Assembly (NCBI RefSeq): GCF_963668215.1
Contig: NZ_OY764190.1
Coordinates: 620,001-684,000 of the forward strand
Reading direction: 5' to 3'
Origin: an uncultured Desulfosarcina sp.
GTDB taxonomy: Bacteria > Desulfobacterota > Desulfobacteria > Desulfobacterales > Desulfosarcinaceae
Length of the DNA stretch: 64,000 bases
Of the stretch, positions 27,433 to 35,605 are shown one piece after another (within the stretch, counting starts at the first letter, position 1; every line of letters begins with the position of its first letter). The position numbers and the translations under genes are program-made. The notes beneath the pieces were generated by a model. It was not told the DNA's origin, did not search any database, and saw only the letters and a program-made list of their open reading frames with translations.

Positions 27433-29466
27433 CTATTTTTCCTTCCCTGAAAATACCCCGTCCACCGCCGCCGCGACCGCCTCGTCGTCGGCGATAAAAG
27501 GCAGCGTGATCTGATCCCCGTTGTCGTTTTCCTGGTTGTAGGCGGCGGCCACCGCCATGGCGTTGGGGTTTCGGGCCCAGTTGCGCCGGGCCACCCCGCC
27601 CATGACATCCCAGTTCATGGCGCTGCGGATGATCCCGTCCACCCGTTGGCTGCCGTCCAGAACCAGGCCGAAGCCGCCGTTGATCGCCTTGCCGATGCCG
27701 GTGCCGCCGCCGTTGTGCAGCGCCACCAGGGACATTCCCCGGGCGGCATTGCCCGCGAAACAGTGCGTGGCCATGTCCGCGGTGACGTTGCTGCCGTCGT
27801 TGATGTTGGCCGTCTCCCGGAAAGGCGAATCCGTACCGCCGGGGTCGTGGTGGTCCCGGCCCAGCATGACGGGGCCGATCTCCTTTCTTCTCACCATGGC
27901 ATTGAAGGCCAGGGCGATGCGCATGCGGCCCGCGGCGTCCTGGTAGAGAATTCTGGCCTGGCTGCCGACCACCAGACGGTTTTTGCCAGCATCGCGAATC
28001 CAGACATGGTTGTCGCGGTCCGCGGGGCGCCGGTCGGGATCGATGCAGGCCATGGCGGTCCGGTCGGTTTTTTCCAGATCCTCGGGATCGCCGCTGAGGC
28101 ACACCCATCGGAACGGGCCGTAGCCATAGTCGAAAATGGGCCCCATGATGTCTTCGAAATAGGAGGGGAAGACAAAGCCGTCCTTGACGTCCCGGCCGTT
28201 TCTGGCCACGTCGGTGACCCCGGCATCGAAAACGGCCTTGAGAAAGGCATTGCCGTAATCGAAGAAATAGGTCCCCCGCTCCGTAAGAGTACGAACCAGG
28301 CCGATGTGCCTTTTGAGGCTGCTATCCACCAGCTTCCGGAAGGTGCGGCGATCCTCGGCCAGCAGCCGGGTGCGCTCTTCGAACGAGACCCCCTGGGGGC
28401 AGTAGCCGCCGTCGTAGGCCACGTGGCAGGACGTCTGGTCGGACAGCAGATCCACGGGAACCTGTTTGTCGGCCAGGTATTGCAGCAGGTCGACCACATT
28501 GCCGTGGTAGGCGATGGACAGGGTCCGTTTTTCATCTCTGGCCTTGTTTGCCGCCGCCGCGATCTCGTCCAGGTCGCTGGAAACCATATCGACCCATCCC
28601 TGGTCGTGGCGGGTGTCGATGCGCGATTTGTCGACCTCGGCGATGATGGAAACGGCCCCGGCGATCTCGGCCGCCTTAGGTTGGGCACCGCTCATGCCCC
28701 CCAGCCCCGAGGAGACGAAAAGCAGCCCGGCCAGGTTGCCCTCGGCCGGCACCCCGCACATCTTGCGGCCGGCCCCCAGCAGCGTATTGTAGGTGCCATG
28801 GACGATGCCCTGGGGGCCGATGTACATCCAGCCGCCGGCGGTCATCTGGCCGTAGGAGGAGACCCCCATCTGGGCGGCGACCTCCCAGTCTTCCGGGTTG
28901 TCGAAAAGCCCCACCATGAGGCCGTTGGTGATGATGGCCCGTGGCGCGTCCGGTGCGGAACGAAACAGGCCCAACGGGTGGCCCGACTGCATCACCAGGG
29001 TCTGGTCGTCGGTCAGCACCTGCAGGTATTTCTTGATCAGCCGGTACTGCATCCAGTTCTGGCAGACGCTGCCGGTCTCGCCGTAGGTGACCAGTTCGTA
29101 GGGGTAAAGGGCCACCTCGAAATCCAGGTTGTTGTCGATCATCAGTTGCAGGGCCCTGCCGGCCAGGCAATTGCCCTCGTATTGGTCGATGGGCAGTGCC
29201 CGGATGGCGCCTTTTGGACGAAAGCGATACCCATAGATGCGGCCCCGGGTTTCCAGCTCGTGGAGAAACTCCGGAATCAGCTCGGCATGATGCGCTTCGG
29301 GGATGTAGCGCAGAGCGTTTTTCAGGGCCACGACGGTCTGATTGCGGGTGAGCCGGAAGCCCCGGTCCGGTGCTCGCCGGATACCAGGTTGAAAGGCGGG
29401 CATGGGCGGCAGAGGACCGTCCAGATAAATTTTCATGGCGCTGGAAGTATCGGTTTGGGTAGGCAT
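27433..29466 (-). CDS. hutU: Urocanate hydratase (long form)
   Basis: Converts urocanate to imidazolonepropionate with tightly bound NAD+, the second step of histidine degradation. Diagnostic blocks are SSYGQMTAGGWMYIGPQG and HNGGGTGIGKAINGGFGL. At 677 aa it is about 120 residues longer than the classic 556-aa enzyme, with an N-terminal extension and a middle insertion; long urocanases of this type are known in other bacteria. The frame continues upstream to 29547, but ATG 29466 has AAAGGA 8 bp upstream. The first gene of the hutUH pair, it lies downstream of the MITE at 29.6 kb, which sits in its upstream region. Confidence 0.93.
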   Translation of the reverse strand: MPTQTDTSSAMKIYLDGPLPPMPAFQPGIRRAPDRGFRLTRNQTVVALKNALRYIPEAHHAELIPEFLHELETRGRIYGYRFRPKGAIRALPIDQYEGNCLAGRALQLMIDNNLDFEVALYPYELVTYGETGSVCQNWMQYRLIKKYLQVLTDDQTLVMQSGHPLGLFRSAPDAPRAIITNGLMVGLFDNPEDWEVAAQMGVSSYGQMTAGGWMYIGPQGIVHGTYNTLLGAGRKMCGVPAEGNLAGLLFVSSGLGGMSGAQPKAAEIAGAVSIIAEVDKSRIDTRHDQGWVDMVSSDLDEIAAAANKARDEKRTLSIAYHGNVVDLLQYLADKQVPVDLLSDQTSCHVAYDGGYCPQGVSFEERTRLLAEDRRTFRKLVDSSLKRHIGLVRTLTERGTYFFDYGNAFLKAVFDAGVTDVARNGRDVKDGFVFPSYFEDIMGPIFDYGYGPFRWVCLSGDPEDLEKTDRTAMACIDPDRRPADRDNHVWIRDAGKNRLVVGSQARILYQDAAGRMRIALAFNAMVRRKEIGPVMLGRDHHDPGGTDSPFRETANINDGSNVTADMATHCFAGNAARGMSLVALHNGGGTGIGKAINGGFGLVLDGSQRVDGIIRSAMNWDVMGGVARRNWARNPNAMAVAAAYNQENDNGDQITLPFIADDEAVAAAVDGVFSGKEK

Positions 29467-29620
29467 GATGGCATCCTTTGTTAATCGGGCAGCTGTATGC
29501 TGAATCTCCATTATTTCAGCATTAAATGCAGGCCGTACCCCTGTCAAGCAAAGAACCGGGTCCGGCCATTTGCTGTTTCGCTGCGTTGCTTTGCCGGCGA
29601 CAGGCCATTACGCCAGAAAC

Positions 29621-29841
29621 GCAGGGCAATCGCATGTAGATTTTATGATAATGAAAACGCCATATTTCCCCCTCACCCTGTCCCTCTCCCTCCGGGGGAG
29701 AGGGAACGTTTTCCGGTTGCTACCAAGCCAACCCGGCTGCTTTCGAGGTTTCAGGAAAGCACTCCCTCGCCCCTTGAGGGGAGAGGGCCGGGGTGAGGGG
29801 TGCATAAATCATCCTTTCAGAGTTACTTGCGATTGCCCTGC
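29621..29841. mobile_element. MITE: 221-bp element with 18-bp inverted ends and 8-bp target duplication
   Basis: The ends GCAGGGCAATCGCATGTA (29621-29638) and, inverted, GCAGGGCAATCGCAAGTA (29824-29841) match at 17 of 18 bases. The 8-bp sequence CCAGAAAC occurs directly outside both ends (29613-29620 and 29842-29849), the mark of transposition. Inside, 29669-29690 and 29779-29800 form a second inverted repeat (20 of 22), a C-rich hairpin of the REP-like 'CCCTCACCCTxTCCC' kind. No transposase gene is present, so it must have been moved by an IS elsewhere in the genome. It lies between hutU and the TPR gene, in the upstream region of both. Confidence 0.85.
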
Positions 29842-29948
29842 CCAGAAACGGCCGCCGGGTTTCCAGGCCCTCGAAAATATGGTAATTAATTTTCTTCTTA
29901 GCATATCCCTTTTCGATATCCGGATTACTAAAACACAAAGAGGTTCCC

Positions 29949-30800
29949 ATGGCCACTAAACCCACCGATCAATGCATCGTCCTGCCCTTTCAACCTGCAA
30001 ACCCGAACTCTTTTGACGGCAGCGGCCTGGCTCTGCATTTTCTCATCGGCAATGTTCTGGTCCTGCACGACGGCCTCAAGGAGATGTGGTTCGGATGGCG
30101 GGTGGAAAAGATCTTTCCCCGGCAGAAGATGCTCCAGGATTACTGCCGCGATGCCCGGATCAAATTGGATCTGGTCCAGGTCAGCCTTTCCCAGAAGGTC
30201 CGTTTCTGGATCCATGGCAGCTATTCGGAAAACACCGTGTCCATGCACCTTTTCGACGCCCAATCGCCTGAAAAAGCAGCGGCGCCCATGGAATTGCCGA
30301 TTTCAGTCGACGACGGTCTGGTTCGATTCCGCAGCCAGTTCATCCAGTGGCTGGCCGCTTCGGGACTCGCCATGGAGCAGGCGCAAGCCCAGGCGGCCCT
30401 GTGGCCCGAAACCCTTGGCCGCAAGGGCCTGGATGCCGTGGGACGCGCCCTGGAGGTTTTTTACATCTACTCGTCCTACGGAGGCGACGGCGCAATAGAT
30501 CTCGCACCGTTCGAGAAGGCCGCCGCCCTGGCGCCGGATTCGTTCATGGCCCAGGACCTTCACGGCTGGGCGCTTTACCGCAACAAAGACTATATAATGG
30601 CAAAAATCGCTTTTCTCAAATCCTTGAGAGTCAATCCGGCAGGCGCCGGGGCCATGTCCGGCCTGATGTGGTGTGGGGTCTATGCCAAGGACCTGGAAGA
30701 AGCCATGTTCTGGTCCGGCCGCAAGGCCGACGCCTGCCGCCAGGATGTGGCCGCCGCGCGCGAAGCCGGCCGCCGCAGATATGAGAAGGCCAACCCCTAA
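29949..30800 (+). CDS. TPR-containing cytoplasmic protein of unknown function
   Basis: A 283-aa soluble protein without signal peptide. The first 110 residues (IVLPFQPANPNSFDGSGLAL, then GNVLVLHDGLKEMWFGWR) resemble the alpha/beta domain found N-terminal in TolB-like or guanylate-cyclase-linked proteins. Residues about 150-250 are tetratricopeptide-like (LAPDSFMAQDLHGWALYRNK, AKIAFLKSLRVNPAGAGAM). It starts an operon with the nucleotidyl cyclase gene 7 bp downstream, so it probably works in the same signalling route. Beyond that the function is not recognised. Confidence 0.65.
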   Translation: MATKPTDQCIVLPFQPANPNSFDGSGLALHFLIGNVLVLHDGLKEMWFGWRVEKIFPRQKMLQDYCRDARIKLDLVQVSLSQKVRFWIHGSYSENTVSMHLFDAQSPEKAAAPMELPISVDDGLVRFRSQFIQWLAASGLAMEQAQAQAALWPETLGRKGLDAVGRALEVFYIYSSYGGDGAIDLAPFEKAAALAPDSFMAQDLHGWALYRNKDYIMAKIAFLKSLRVNPAGAGAMSGLMWCGVYAKDLEEAMFWSGRKADACRQDVAAAREAGRRRYEKANP

Positions 30801-30807
30801 CCGGGCC

Positions 30808-32532
30808 ATGAAAAGCTACCCGTTTAAAACCCTGCGATCCCGGTTGACCGTCCTGCTGATCACGCCGGTGGTGGTGATCCTGCTGACAGGCGGCATATGG
30901 GGCTTCATCCATGCGCGCAACACCATGCTGGGGCAATGGACCGAGCATGTCATGCTGCAGCTCGAACAGGCGGCCCACACAATCGAAGCCGGACTTTCCC
31001 GGCCCATGGAGTTGATGAAGATATTCGGCCAGAGCGGTGCCGGCGGAACATCCGCCGACCTGCCGGAAATTCTGGTCGACAAGCTCAAGACACTTCCGGG
31101 CGTGGTCGCGGTGAATGTCAACTGGCACGGCGTTCCGAGCACGTTTCAGCCGGGAACCCGGCATAAAGGACCGGGCAGGAACCGCTTCAAGCAATTCCAT
31201 CGGGGAACGTTCACCCGAATTCTACCTCCCGTGGTCGATGAAACCACCGGGGAACAGACCGTCTCCATCAACATGATCCTGGCGGATGCAACCGACACAC
31301 CGGTGGGCAATCTCGAGATTGTTCTGCTTTTCGAGGCCCTGGTCGCCCATATCACCTCCGATCCCTGGTGGCAAAACCACACGGCTTGCATCGTCGACCG
31401 GAAAACGGGTAAAATGGTGCTGACCAGCGGCCTGATGCGAGGCCGCAATCTACTCGGTGAAACCGGAGATCGGCTGGAACAATCCGTAAAAGACGCACTC
31501 GGAGAGAAATCCGCGGGGACGGTGTGGGGGCAAGGCCAGCCCCCGAAACGTATCGCCGGCTATCACAGCCTGGATACCTTTCCCTGGGCCTTTGTAGTCT
31601 TTGCCGACGGCAGGACGATCCTTGCACCGATCATCCATTTCCGCAACGGCTTCATCATCGGCGCAGCCGCCCTGATCCTGACCATCTTCGGCATTATCCG
31701 GTTTAACGTGGACCGCATTTCTTCCACCATCAAACGCCTTTCCCAGCGGGCCGTTGCGATTGCCGACGGCGATTATAAAGAGAAAATCGAGGTGACCGCC
31801 CGGGACGAAATCGGTCTGCTGGCCGACAGCTTCAATACCATGATCGACGGTCTGCGTGAAAGGGACGCCATCCGCAATACTTTCGGCATGTATGTCGATC
31901 CGGATCTTGCCCGGACCCTGCTCAGTCAACCGCAGGCCGGAAGGTTAGGAGGCCGGCGCCGGGATGTGGCCATTTTAATGGCGGACATCCGCGGCTTTAC
32001 CCCCATGACCGAAAAAATGCCTCCGGAGCAAACCGTCGACATCCTCAATCGTTATTTCTCGGCGATCATCCCGCTGATTCAACACCATCGCGGCATCATC
32101 GTGGATTTTATCGGCGACGGCATCCTGGTCTTTTTCGAGCCCCTCGAAGAAACGCTGGACACGGCTGCACGGCGCTGCTTACAATGCGCCTTTGCCATGC
32201 AGGACGCCATGAATCGGCTCAACGAGGAGTTGACCCAACACGAACTGCCGGATCTTGCCATGGGCATCGGCATCAACGTCGGGCCGGTGGTGGTCGGCAA
32301 CATCGGATCGGAAAGACGCAAAAAATACGGCATCGTCGGATCGGCCGTCAACATCACCCAGCGGATCCAGGGGCAGTCCCGTGCCGACGAGGTGGTGATC
32401 TCCGAAGCGGTGTACCCTCTCGTTCGATCCGATGTGGCGGTCTCGCGAACCATTTCGACCGCCCTGAAAGGAGTGACCTCGGAGATGCAGTTGTACGCCG
32501 TTCGCCCCAACAAAGAACCGCACCAGGAATAG
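30808..32532 (+). CDS. Membrane adenylate/guanylate cyclase with HAMP domain
   Basis: A 574-aa class III nucleotidyl cyclase making cAMP or cGMP. Membrane segment 1 lies at about 13-33 (LTVLLITPVVVILLTGGIWG) and segment 2 at about 278-300, enclosing a periplasmic sensor domain of the dCache/CHASE kind. A HAMP linker follows (IKRLSQRAVAIADGDYKEKI). The catalytic domain begins near 380: metal-binding Asp in AILMADIRGFTPM, and the second Asp in VDFIGDGILVFFEP. YGIVGSAVNITQRIQ is the later conserved block; the Ser-Ala pair replaces the usual D-T/D-A, so substrate choice cannot be told. The ATG at 30808 was chosen because the hydrophobic N-terminus begins there. Confidence 0.87.
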   Translation: MKSYPFKTLRSRLTVLLITPVVVILLTGGIWGFIHARNTMLGQWTEHVMLQLEQAAHTIEAGLSRPMELMKIFGQSGAGGTSADLPEILVDKLKTLPGVVAVNVNWHGVPSTFQPGTRHKGPGRNRFKQFHRGTFTRILPPVVDETTGEQTVSINMILADATDTPVGNLEIVLLFEALVAHITSDPWWQNHTACIVDRKTGKMVLTSGLMRGRNLLGETGDRLEQSVKDALGEKSAGTVWGQGQPPKRIAGYHSLDTFPWAFVVFADGRTILAPIIHFRNGFIIGAAALILTIFGIIRFNVDRISSTIKRLSQRAVAIADGDYKEKIEVTARDEIGLLADSFNTMIDGLRERDAIRNTFGMYVDPDLARTLLSQPQAGRLGGRRRDVAILMADIRGFTPMTEKMPPEQTVDILNRYFSAIIPLIQHHRGIIVDFIGDGILVFFEPLEETLDTAARRCLQCAFAMQDAMNRLNEELTQHELPDLAMGIGINVGPVVVGNIGSERRKKYGIVGSAVNITQRIQGQSRADEVVISEAVYPLVRSDVAVSRTISTALKGVTSEMQLYAVRPNKEPHQE

Positions 32533-32546
32533 AGGAAGTGGAACTT

Positions 32547-33389
32547 ATGGAAGAACAATCAACCCTGCTGATGGCCTGCATGAAAAGCGCCCTGGCCGCG
32601 GGCAGGGCCATCCTGGAAGTGTATGACGCACCGGACATGCAGGTGGAAAAAAAGTCGGACGACTCGCCCCTCACCCTGGCCGACCGCCGCGCCCACGACA
32701 TCATCATGAAGGGCATCGGCAATCTGGGTATCCCCGTGCTCAGCGAGGAAGGACGGAATATCCCCTTCGAGGAGCGCAGCCAGTGGCCCCGCATGTGGGT
32801 GGTCGACCCGTTGGACGGCACCAAGGAATTCATCAAACGCAATGGCGAATTCACGGTCAACATCGCCCTCGTGGAAAAGGGCGTTCCCACCTTGGGGGTC
32901 GTCTTCGTGCCGGTGGCGGACTGCCTCTATTTTGCCGACCTTGAGCAGGGAGCCTTTACAATCGACTGTTGCCGGGCGGCCGGTATCGACGAAGATCGGA
33001 TCGTGGCCATCGATGGCCTCGGGTCTTTAATCGAAAAAGCGGCCCGCCTGCCCGTGGCACGGGAGAAGGGCCGCCCCTTTACGATCATGGGCAGTCGCTC
33101 CCACGCCACGCCCGAACTGGAAGCCTATGTGGAAGAGATGCGCCGCACGCATGGCGAGGTAAATTTCATTTCGGCGGGCAGCAGCCTGAAAATCTGCCGG
33201 GTGGCCGAAGGCGCGGCCGATATCTATCCCCGCCTTGGACCGACCATGGAATGGGATACCGCCGCCGGCCAGGCCGTTGCCGTAGCCAGCGGGGCGCAGG
33301 TCGTCCGCCATGACGACGGCACGCCCCTGGCCTATAACAAGAAGGACCTGCTCAATCCCTGGTTCATCGTCGAGAGAAAAAACGCTTGA
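32547..33389 (+). CDS. cysQ: 3'(2'),5'-bisphosphate nucleotidase CysQ
   Basis: Removes the 3'-phosphate from adenosine 3',5'-bisphosphate (PAP), a by-product of sulfate activation and transfer. A 280-aa inositol-monophosphatase fold with the metal motifs VLSEEG and WVVDPLDGTKEFI, and the C-terminal RLGPTMEWDTAAGQAV, where WDTAAG is diagnostic for CysQ. ATG 32547 has AGAGGAAG 8 bp upstream; it lies 14 bp after the cyclase stop, so it is the third gene of that operon. The tRNA-Val promoter begins at its stop codon. Confidence 0.92.
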   Translation: MEEQSTLLMACMKSALAAGRAILEVYDAPDMQVEKKSDDSPLTLADRRAHDIIMKGIGNLGIPVLSEEGRNIPFEERSQWPRMWVVDPLDGTKEFIKRNGEFTVNIALVEKGVPTLGVVFVPVADCLYFADLEQGAFTIDCCRAAGIDEDRIVAIDGLGSLIEKAARLPVAREKGRPFTIMGSRSHATPELEAYVEEMRRTHGEVNFISAGSSLKICRVAEGAADIYPRLGPTMEWDTAAGQAVAVASGAQVVRHDDGTPLAYNKKDLLNPWFIVERKNA

Positions 33390-33415
33390 CTTGAAATGCC
33401 CTGCCCCTCTATATG
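33386..33415 (+). promoter_or_regulatory. Candidate promoter of tRNA-Val
   Basis: TTGACT, an 18-bp spacer and TATATG, 15 bp before the tRNA. The -35 box overlaps the cysQ stop codon. Confidence 0.6.
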
Positions 33416-33429
33416 TAGGAACACTTTTC

Positions 33430-33504
33430 GGGCGATTAACTCAGCGGGAGAGTGCCACCTTCACACGGTGGAAGTCACAGGTTCAAATCCTGTATCGCCC
33501 ACCA
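33430..33504 (+). tRNA. tRNA-Val (anticodon CAC)
   Basis: The cloverleaf is complete. The acceptor stem GGGCGAT pairs with ATCGCCC, and the D arm is ACTC-AGCGGGA-GAGT. The anticodon stem CCACC/GGTGG carries loop TTCACAC, giving anticodon CAC (33462-33464) for GTG. The T arm is ACAGG-TTCAAAT-CCTGT, and the CCA end is encoded. It marks the left edge of the mobile-element-rich region, a usual position for islands, but I found no second copy of its 3' end. Confidence 0.95.
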
Positions 33505-33511
33505 GAAACAC

Positions 33512-33551
33512 AAAGGATTTGCAAGCATATGGCCTTGCAAATCCTTTTTTT
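33512..33551 (+). terminator. Terminator of tRNA-Val
   Basis: AAGGATTTGCAAG and CTTGCAAATCCTT make a 13-bp stem followed by seven or more T. Confidence 0.9.
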
Positions 33552-34120
33552 ATGGGCGATTGGTGGCCCATGGGTGTTTTACAGGGGGGTTGATTATTCA
33601 AACAAAACGGAATATGGGGATCTGATGCGACTTTTGTGATACTTTTGTGCGTCGATCCCGATACTTATGTGATCCGCGCGGCGTGTGCCGGGGCGGATTT
33701 TCTATTCCAGAAAAATGGCCGGTTTTCGATTTCGCAGAGCGGATTTTTGCTCGCTATTCCATAAATTTTAACCGGGGTGTTTTGAAGGAATGTGTCATGA
33801 TTATTTGGAGTTGCTAAAGAAATGGAGCGTTTTTCAACTTCCGACTTTCAAAAATAAAGCCGGAAGTAAAGCCGGAAGTGCCCCACGAAAGTCGGAAGTA
33901 GGTAGATTTTCCTATCATTACAAAAAGATATTCGTGAAGGTAGCCCTGATTATCTTTGATTTGGCTGACTGAAAGCCGGAAGTGGGTTTTTTGCAAAAAA
34001 ATAAAAAATGAGCCGATTTCAAGGCAATTCGTTACCCTATCGGCTGGTGGATGACGCTTACCCCAGAATGTCCGGGAAGATCTTAACTTTCACAATTAAG
34101 CCCCCAGTATCATTCTGGTA
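33552..34120. other. AT-rich intergenic region beyond the tRNA, possible element remnants
   Basis: No gene is supported here. Around 33625-33675 the motif GATACTT-TGTG occurs twice, resembling the short repeats at ends of IS21-type elements, so a remnant is possible. The rest holds the CCGGAAGT repeats listed separately. Confidence 0.5.
33837..33983. repeat. GCCGGAAGT repeat cluster
   Basis: GCCGGAAGT occurs at 33859-33867, 33871-33879 and 33975-33983, GTCGGAAGT at 33891-33899, and the inverted form ACTTCCGAC at 33837-33845. The first and fourth sites (ACTTCCGAC...GTCGGAAGT) pair perfectly. They could be iteron-like protein-binding sites or the end of a lost element. Confidence 0.6.
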
Positions 34121-34383
34121 TCATTTGTTGTGATCTTCGACTTCTATATTGTAAACATTTATTGGCGAATTATCTATAACTGAAGCCGCAAGCTCCTTGC
34201 TTTTAATAAGACCATCTTCAATGTCTTTAAGAGTCCCGGCAGTTGCGCTAAATGCAATTTCCAAGGAATGAATATCTGATATTTTATGGAATCTGTTTTC
34301 AATTTCATCCATTGTTTGAAGTGGCGCGGAATATTGAGACAGGTGTATAAGCAATGGATCAAGAATATCGAAAGGAAAGATCC

Positions 34384-34692
34384 ATGGCAAAACATCGTAT
34401 CCGTCGTAGCGCAGAATTCAAGGCGAAGGTCGCCCTTGCTGCATTGTCCGAGGCAAAGACCCTGGCCGAACTATCCAGTGAGTATGGCGTTCATCAGACA
34501 CAAATCACTCGCTGGAAACAGGAACTGGTCGCCAATGCACCGGATTTGTTTGGTAAGGCTAAGAAAAAGGCGCTCAACCACGAAGCCGAGGTTAACGAAC
34601 TTCACCGCCAGATCGGCAAGCTCAAGGTTGAAAACGATTTTTTGTCCAATCTGCCCGGTCTGAACTCGACCGGGCGCAGAAACAGAAGGTGA
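34384..34692 (+). CDS. IS3-family transposase OrfA
   Basis: A 102-aa helix-turn-helix protein that binds the IS3 ends. IRRSAEFKAKVALAALSEAK, then LSSEYGVHQTQITRWKQEL is the OrfA HTH, followed by a leucine-zipper-like helix (VNELHRQIGKLKVENDF) that joins OrfA to OrfB. ATG 34384 has AAAGGAAAG upstream. Its last 20 residues (after VENDFL) overlap the start of the OrfB frame. TTTTTTG at 34638-34644 is a likely -1 slip site for the OrfAB transposase. Confidence 0.88.
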   Translation: MAKHRIRRSAEFKAKVALAALSEAKTLAELSSEYGVHQTQITRWKQELVANAPDLFGKAKKKALNHEAEVNELHRQIGKLKVENDFLSNLPGLNSTGRRNRR

Positions 34693-34810
34693 TTGCAACC
34701 GGTCACCCGGATGTTTCTGTAAAGCGGCGCTGCCAATTATTGGGTATATCTGTCAATGGGAATGAAAAGTGTACCAGAAGTGGGAAAATAAAAATGTACC
34801 ACCCTGGAGC

Positions 34811-35605
34811 TCATTGATTCTCCGTCTTCCCATCCACGTCGGCCAACCCTGAGGAACCGACCGTGGCGAAATCGTTCTTTGAAAAACTGTGCCCGCGGAG
34901 CCGATAGCTGTGCCCCTTGATGTTGACCACCCGGCAGTGATGCAGCAGCCGGTCGAGGATCGCGGTGGCGATGACCTGCTCGCCGAACAACTCTTGCCAG
35001 TCCCCGAAGCTCTTGTTGGAGGTGATCAGCGTCGATGATCGCTCGTAGCGATAAGAGACGAACTGAAAGAACAGATACGCCTCCTTCGTGTCGATGGGCA
35101 GGTACCCGACTTCATCGACTACCACCAGGGCCGAAGTCAGATATGCCTTGTGCCGGGACTGGGGCTCTTTGAGTTTCCTCATCAGGGTGTCCATGGTGGT
35201 GAAGTAGACCTTGAACCCGTGATGGCAGGCCTTGATCGCCAGCGATATGGCCAGATGGGTTTTGCCAACGCCCGGCGGTCCCAGGAAAATCACGTTCTCC
35301 TGCTTGCCGATGAAATCCAGATCGAAAAGGGCCATCACCTCCTTTTTGTTCAGCTTGGGGTGAAAGGTAAAATCGTACTCTTCGATGGTCTTGGCCGATG
35401 GCAGCCCGGCGGTCTTCATGGCGGTCTGTACGCGCCGTTTTTCCTTGGCGGCGACTTCCTCTTCCAGCAGCTGATCCAGAAAAGACAGATAAGAGTCCTT
35501 GTCGGACTCGGCTTTGGCGACCACGGTTTCGAGCATCTCGGCGGCCTGGGTGAGCTTGAGCCGTTTGAGGTTGTCCTGGAGGCGGTCGGCGATCAGTTGA
35601 TCCAT
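34811..35605 (-). CDS. istB: IS21 helper ATPase IstB
   Basis: A 264-aa AAA+ ATPase that assists the IstA transposase. The Walker A motif is FLGPPGVGKTHLAISLAI, Walker B is ALVVVDEVGYLPID, and an N-terminal helical domain (residues 1-70) is typical of IstB/DnaC-like proteins. It ends 60 bp from the IS21 end and its start overlaps the end of istA by 13 bp, the standard istAB coupling. The gene appears intact. Confidence 0.93.
   Translation of the reverse strand: MDQLIADRLQDNLKRLKLTQAAEMLETVVAKAESDKDSYLSFLDQLLEEEVAAKEKRRVQTAMKTAGLPSAKTIEEYDFTFHPKLNKKEVMALFDLDFIGKQENVIFLGPPGVGKTHLAISLAIKACHHGFKVYFTTMDTLMRKLKEPQSRHKAYLTSALVVVDEVGYLPIDTKEAYLFFQFVSYRYERSSTLITSNKSFGDWQELFGEQVIATAILDRLLHHCRVVNIKGHSYRLRGHSFSKNDFATVGSSGLADVDGKTENQ

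Noticed and set aside
29497..29965. Short proteins in the hutU-TPR gap
   Set aside because: These frames run through the MITE and its C-rich palindrome, so they are not genes.
33552..33559. GGGCGATT after the tRNA terminator as a second tRNA/att copy
   Set aside because: Only 8 bases match the tRNA 5' end; too short for an attachment site or a tRNA fragment.
33790..33972. 60-aa frames on both strands over the GCCGGAAGT cluster
   Set aside because: They are produced by the repeat itself; no start signals.
33837..33983. CRISPR array
   Set aside because: The repeats are only 9 bp with irregular spacing and no cas genes. No CRISPR array was seen in the window.
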